From assembly GCA_030698645.1 (NCBI GenBank), contig JAUYMV010000145.1, positions 1 through 6,618 on the forward strand: DNA of 6,618 nucleotides, in the 5' to 3' direction. Both the position numbers and the translations under genes were made by a program. This document shows positions 6,479 to 6,618 of the stretch, one piece after another. The notes beneath the pieces were generated by a model. The model did no database searches, was not told the origin of the DNA, and worked only from the letters and a program-made list of their open reading frames with translations. The stretch comes from Mesorhizobium sp. (GTDB taxonomy: Bacteria; Pseudomonadota; Alphaproteobacteria; Rhizobiales; Rhizobiaceae). Every line of letters begins with the position of its first letter. The stretch's first letter is position 1.

Positions 6479-6618
6479 ATGAGTGGGGCAGACAGAGTGC
6501 CGGCAAAACCGGAAAAGAGCGCCATCGACGTCCGCAATGTCCGCAAGCTCTTCGGCTCCGGCGCCGAACAGGTCGCCGCACTCGACAATGTGTCGGTCGT
6601 CATCCGCGAAAACGAGTT
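6479..6618 (+). CDS. ABC transporter ATP-binding protein, N-terminal fragment (PotA-like; cut by right edge)
   Basis: The frame from ATG at 6479 to the edge encodes 46 residues. After a short polar leader it reads IDVRNVRKLFGSGAEQVAALDNVSVVIRENE, the first beta strands of an ABC ATPase including the A-loop region. The phrase VIRENEF normally precedes FTLLGPSGCGKTT (Walker A) in spermidine/putrescine-type PotA proteins, but Walker A itself lies beyond the window. AAGGCGG (6465-6471) sits 7 nt before the ATG and supports this start. The protein would power uptake from the inner face of the cytoplasmic membrane. Permease and binding-protein genes are expected downstream. Polyamine or amine uptake is suggested by the neighbouring deacetylase and N-carbamoylputrescine amidase genes; taurine, nitrate or other importers cannot be excluded from this fragment. 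Confidence 0.8.
   Translation, partial: MSGADRVPAKPEKSAIDVRNVRKLFGSGAEQVAALDNVSVVIRENE

Overview
The window is a GC-rich stretch of chromosome whose proteins resemble those of Hyphomicrobiales (Rhizobiales; Mesorhizobium/Phyllobacteriaceae-like). This placement is by eye, from the ferredoxin-NADP reductase sequence (RAYSIASP, C-terminal AFVG), the codon usage and the style of the intergenic repeats; no database search was run. It holds six protein genes (four complete, one cut at each edge). No tRNA, rRNA, CRISPR array or transposase gene is visible.

Layout from left to right. (1) 1-1222, minus strand: N-terminal 407 residues of a HyuA-type hydantoinase/oxoprolinase subunit, running off the left edge. 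(2) 1223-1403: a divergent promoter region with an AT-rich GTATAC-centred site. (3) 1404-2231, plus strand: fpr, ferredoxin-NADP+ reductase. (4) 2232-2570: a 339-bp gap between convergent genes, filled with secondary structure: a two-hairpin cloverleaf-like fold, a long hairpin, and a 190-bp element with inverted-repeat arms. (5) 4480 to 2571, minus strand: a two-gene operon with overlapping stop and start, encoding an acetylpolyamine amidohydrolase (class II HDAC fold) followed by an AguB-like N-carbamoylputrescine amidase. (6) 4481-4673: a second divergent control region with overlapping palindromes. (7) 4674-6335, plus strand: a YtcJ-type metal-dependent amidohydrolase. (8) 6336-6478: a promoter region with a TetR-like operator candidate. 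(9) 6479 to the right edge: the first 46 residues of an ABC transporter ATPase.

The coherent biology is in the right two thirds. Acetylpolyamine amidohydrolase (N-acetylputrescine to putrescine plus acetate) and N-carbamoylputrescine amidase (N-carbamoylputrescine to putrescine plus CO2 and ammonia) both release free putrescine from an N-blocked form, and they are translationally coupled. With a divergent amidohydrolase of unknown substrate and an ABC ATPase downstream, this looks like an uptake and deblocking locus for modified polyamines or related amides. The transporter substrate and the role of the YtcJ protein are inferences. No agmatine deiminase (AguA) lies in the window, although AguA is the usual source of N-carbamoylputrescine. 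The hyuA/fpr pair at the left appears to be a separate unit. Nothing visible is a clearly undescribed system; the best leads are the deblocking operon and the structured intergenic elements.
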